Part shown: in pieces, positions 6,651 to 7,569 of the stretch | Layout: each line of letters starts with the position of its first letter | Numbering within the stretch: the first letter of the stretch is position 1 | DNA from: Treponema sp. | GTDB taxonomy: Bacteria; Spirochaetota; Spirochaetia; Treponematales; Breznakiellaceae | DNA: 7,569 nucleotides | Assembly (NCBI GenBank): GCA_031277045.1 | Contig: JAISLX010000154.1 | Coordinates: forward strand, 1-7,569 | Direction of reading: 5' to 3' | Notes under the pieces: generated by a model | What the model saw: the letters and a program-made list of their open reading frames with translations, nothing else | What the model was told of the DNA's origin: nothing | The model's database searches: none | Position numbers and translations under genes: made by a program

Positions 6651-6857
6651 CGGGGATCTCCGGTTCAACGGCAAGGCGAAGTCCCGCGGAACGGCCCCGG
6701 AAGTTATCGCGGCAATGTCCCACTTTCCTGGAACAGGGCTTTGGGAGAAGCGCTTTTCGCGTACCCATGCGTTATGGTAAAGGCGGCCTAAAAATACAGC
6801 GACCCTCCCCCGCTTACGGGAAAGGGCCTGCCAAAAACCGGCTGCTTCTTATAAGAG
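6651..6857. other. Noncoding convergent intergenic stretch
   Basis: These 207 bases between the last ATPase stop and the terminator contain no convincing gene. Open frames here are short, lack a ribosome site and look compositionally like chance. I see no tRNA cloverleaf, insertion-sequence end or gene remnant that I can name. A small imperfect hairpin lies at 6803-6826, and a near-palindrome centred on TCTTATAAGA is at 6847-6856. It would be transcribed as the operon's 3' UTR. Confidence 0.6.
6803..6826 (+). repeat. Imperfect hairpin in the operon 3' UTR
   Basis: CCCT (6803-6806) pairs with AGGG (6823-6826) and CCCG (6809-6812) with CGGG (6817-6820), around a CTTA loop with a two-by-two internal mismatch. 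No U run follows, so it is not a terminator. It may be a 3' stabilising stem or chance. Confidence 0.4.
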
Positions 6858-6892
6858 GCGGCTCCAAAATCTGACATTTTGGAGCCGCTTTG
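6858..6892. terminator. Intrinsic terminator shared by convergent genes
   Basis: GCGGCTCCAAAAT (6858-6870), loop CTGAC and ATTTTGGAGCCGC (6876-6888) form a perfect 13-pair stem, extendable at the base by AG/TT pairs including a wobble. On the plus strand it is followed by TTTGCTTATTTT, giving a good terminator for the transporter operon 207 bases after its stop. On the minus strand the A4/T4 top of the stem and CTCTTATAAG after it make a weaker terminator for the right-hand gene. It is placed between two convergent genes as bidirectional terminators usually are. Confidence 0.85.
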
Positions 6893-6908
6893 CTTATTTT
6901 CAGCGATT

Positions 6909-6938
6909 GTTGTTCAAAAGCCAAAGTTTTCGAACAAC
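6909..6938. repeat. Second inverted repeat next to the right-hand gene's stop
   Basis: GTTGTTC-AAAA (6909-6919) pairs with TTTT (6927-6930), one bulged C, then GAACAAC (6932-6938), giving 11 pairs with a seven-base loop. It ends one base before the minus-strand stop codon complement at 6940. No U run follows in the minus-strand direction (AATCGCTG), so it looks like a 3'-end stabilising stem ahead of the main terminator. Confidence 0.6.
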
Positions 6939-6939
6939 T

Positions 6940-7569
6940 CTATTTCGTCTTCAGGAATTCGTCAACCTGGCGCTGCGATTCGGCAAGCACCTTGCTAAAG
7001 CCCACCGCCTCAAGATCCCGTTTAATCTGGGGAATAACCACCGCCGGATCGGAAGTCCCGCTGAGCAGTTCATTTTTGTAACGGTCCCACACCTGACGGC
7101 AGTTGGTCAGTTCGTTAATAATCGAAGAACGGTCCAGGGAGAAGCCGAGAATGGGCGAAGGCTTGGCGCTGGCGTCGTTTTCCCGGACTTTCTGCCACTG
7201 ATCGGGGGCCTGATCATCGGTGGTAGACATGGCGAAGAAGGTCGCCTGCTGATACGCCGAAAGGGGCCAGTTGGTGTTGATCTTCTTGATTACCCCCGGC
7301 GTAGAACCGCTGGGCCTGGTAACGTAATCGAAGTGCTTGCCCTCGATTCCGTAGGCAAGCATGTCACGGAACACGGGGTCCGTATTGGCCAGTTCCAGCA
7401 GCTTAAGCGATTCGGCCTTGTAGCGGGAATTGGTACTGATACTGTTGAGGGAGCCCTGGATCGAGTCGGTGGAAAGGTTGGGCCCCACAAACTGGTGGAT
7501 GTCGTACTGTTCAACGCCCTGCTGGGCTTCCCATACCGCGTCCGCGCCGGGCCAGCCCTGGGCGGTCAT
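6940..7569 (-). CDS. Family 1 (DUF3502-type, LipO-like) sugar ABC transporter binding protein, C-terminal part
   Basis: The visible 209 residues end at a TAG (6942-6940) and run off the right edge. The methionine encoded by the last three bases of the window is almost certainly internal, because this family is about 500 residues long. The segment SLKLLELANTDPVFRDMLAY, then GIEGKHFDYV (about 55-83 of the fragment) is the typical family 1 stretch. The C-terminal 70 residues match DUF3502: LGFSLDRSSIINELTNCRQV, then WDRYKNELLSGTSDP, then AVGFSKVLAESQRQVDEFLK. Such proteins usually serve LplB/YtcP-type importers of complex or plant-derived oligosaccharides. I infer that its own permeases, if present, lie outside the window. 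It is convergent with the Opp-type operon and transcribed separately, so it is not that operon's binding protein. The frame is intact with no sign of decay. Confidence 0.85.
   Translation of the reverse strand: MTAQGWPGADAVWEAQQGVEQYDIHQFVGPNLSTDSIQGSLNSISTNSRYKAESLKLLELANTDPVFRDMLAYGIEGKHFDYVTRPSGSTPGVIKKINTNWPLSAYQQATFFAMSTTDDQAPDQWQKVRENDASAKPSPILGFSLDRSSIINELTNCRQVWDRYKNELLSGTSDPAVVIPQIKRDLEAVGFSKVLAESQRQVDEFLKTK

Noticed and set aside
6651..6857. Possible tRNA or small RNA, suggested by a GGTTCAA string at 6661-6667
   Set aside because: No acceptor, D or anticodon stems fit around it, and no promoter precedes it.
6395..6874. Plus-strand open frame overlapping the second ATPase and the 3' region
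   Set aside because: It overlaps an intact ATPase in another frame, has no ribosome site, and its tail is Arg/Pro/Gly-rich with no recognisable domain.
1..7569. CRISPR array, insertion sequence, attachment site or origin
   Set aside because: I saw no regularly spaced direct repeats, transposase gene, terminal inverted repeats, tRNA-linked direct repeats or DnaA-box clusters.

Overview
The window reads as a GC-rich bacterial chromosome segment, most likely from a spirochaete of the treponeme group. That assignment is inference. It rests on the Sec-type binding-protein leader ending in VFAKG without a lipobox, on a DUF3502-type sugar-binding protein next to an Opp/Dpp-type sugar or peptide importer, and on the overall style of the proteins. 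No rRNA or other phylogenetic marker is present, so the genus is not established.

Layout. (1) 1-620, minus strand: the first 206 codons of rlmJ, a 23S rRNA adenine N6-methyltransferase gene that begins with GTG and runs off the left edge. (2) 621-757: a divergent intergenic region with a strong sigma70-like promoter reading right (TTGACA, 17 bp, TATTAT), a 10-bp palindrome in its spacer and a 5'-UTR hairpin. (3) 758-2575: a secreted family 5 solute-binding protein gene, followed by a strong intrinsic terminator. (4) 2576-2740: a second promoter with the same architecture as the first, then a terminator-like hairpin in the leader. (5) 2741-6650: four tightly packed genes (two permeases, two ATPases) with 0-2 base gaps or a 4-base overlap. 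(6) 6651-6939: a noncoding convergent region with a bidirectional terminator. (7) 6940-7569, minus strand: the C-terminal 209 residues of a family 1, DUF3502-type sugar-binding protein that runs off the right edge.

How they work together. The binding protein would capture a ligand in the periplasm and deliver it to the permease heterodimer, with the two ATPases powering import. The terminator plus second promoter would let the binding protein be made in excess over the membrane parts. The ligand is either an oligopeptide or an oligosaccharide. The Trp-rich binding protein, its C-terminal pattern, the SMxDA D-loop region of the second ATPase and the neighbouring polysaccharide-type binding protein lean towards a beta-linked oligosaccharide such as a cello- or xylo-oligosaccharide, but this is unproven.

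I see no clearly novel system here. The most interesting signals are a G10 homopolymer at the start of the mature binding protein (a possible phase-variation switch), the matched pair of promoters, and the attenuator-like hairpin ahead of the permease genes.
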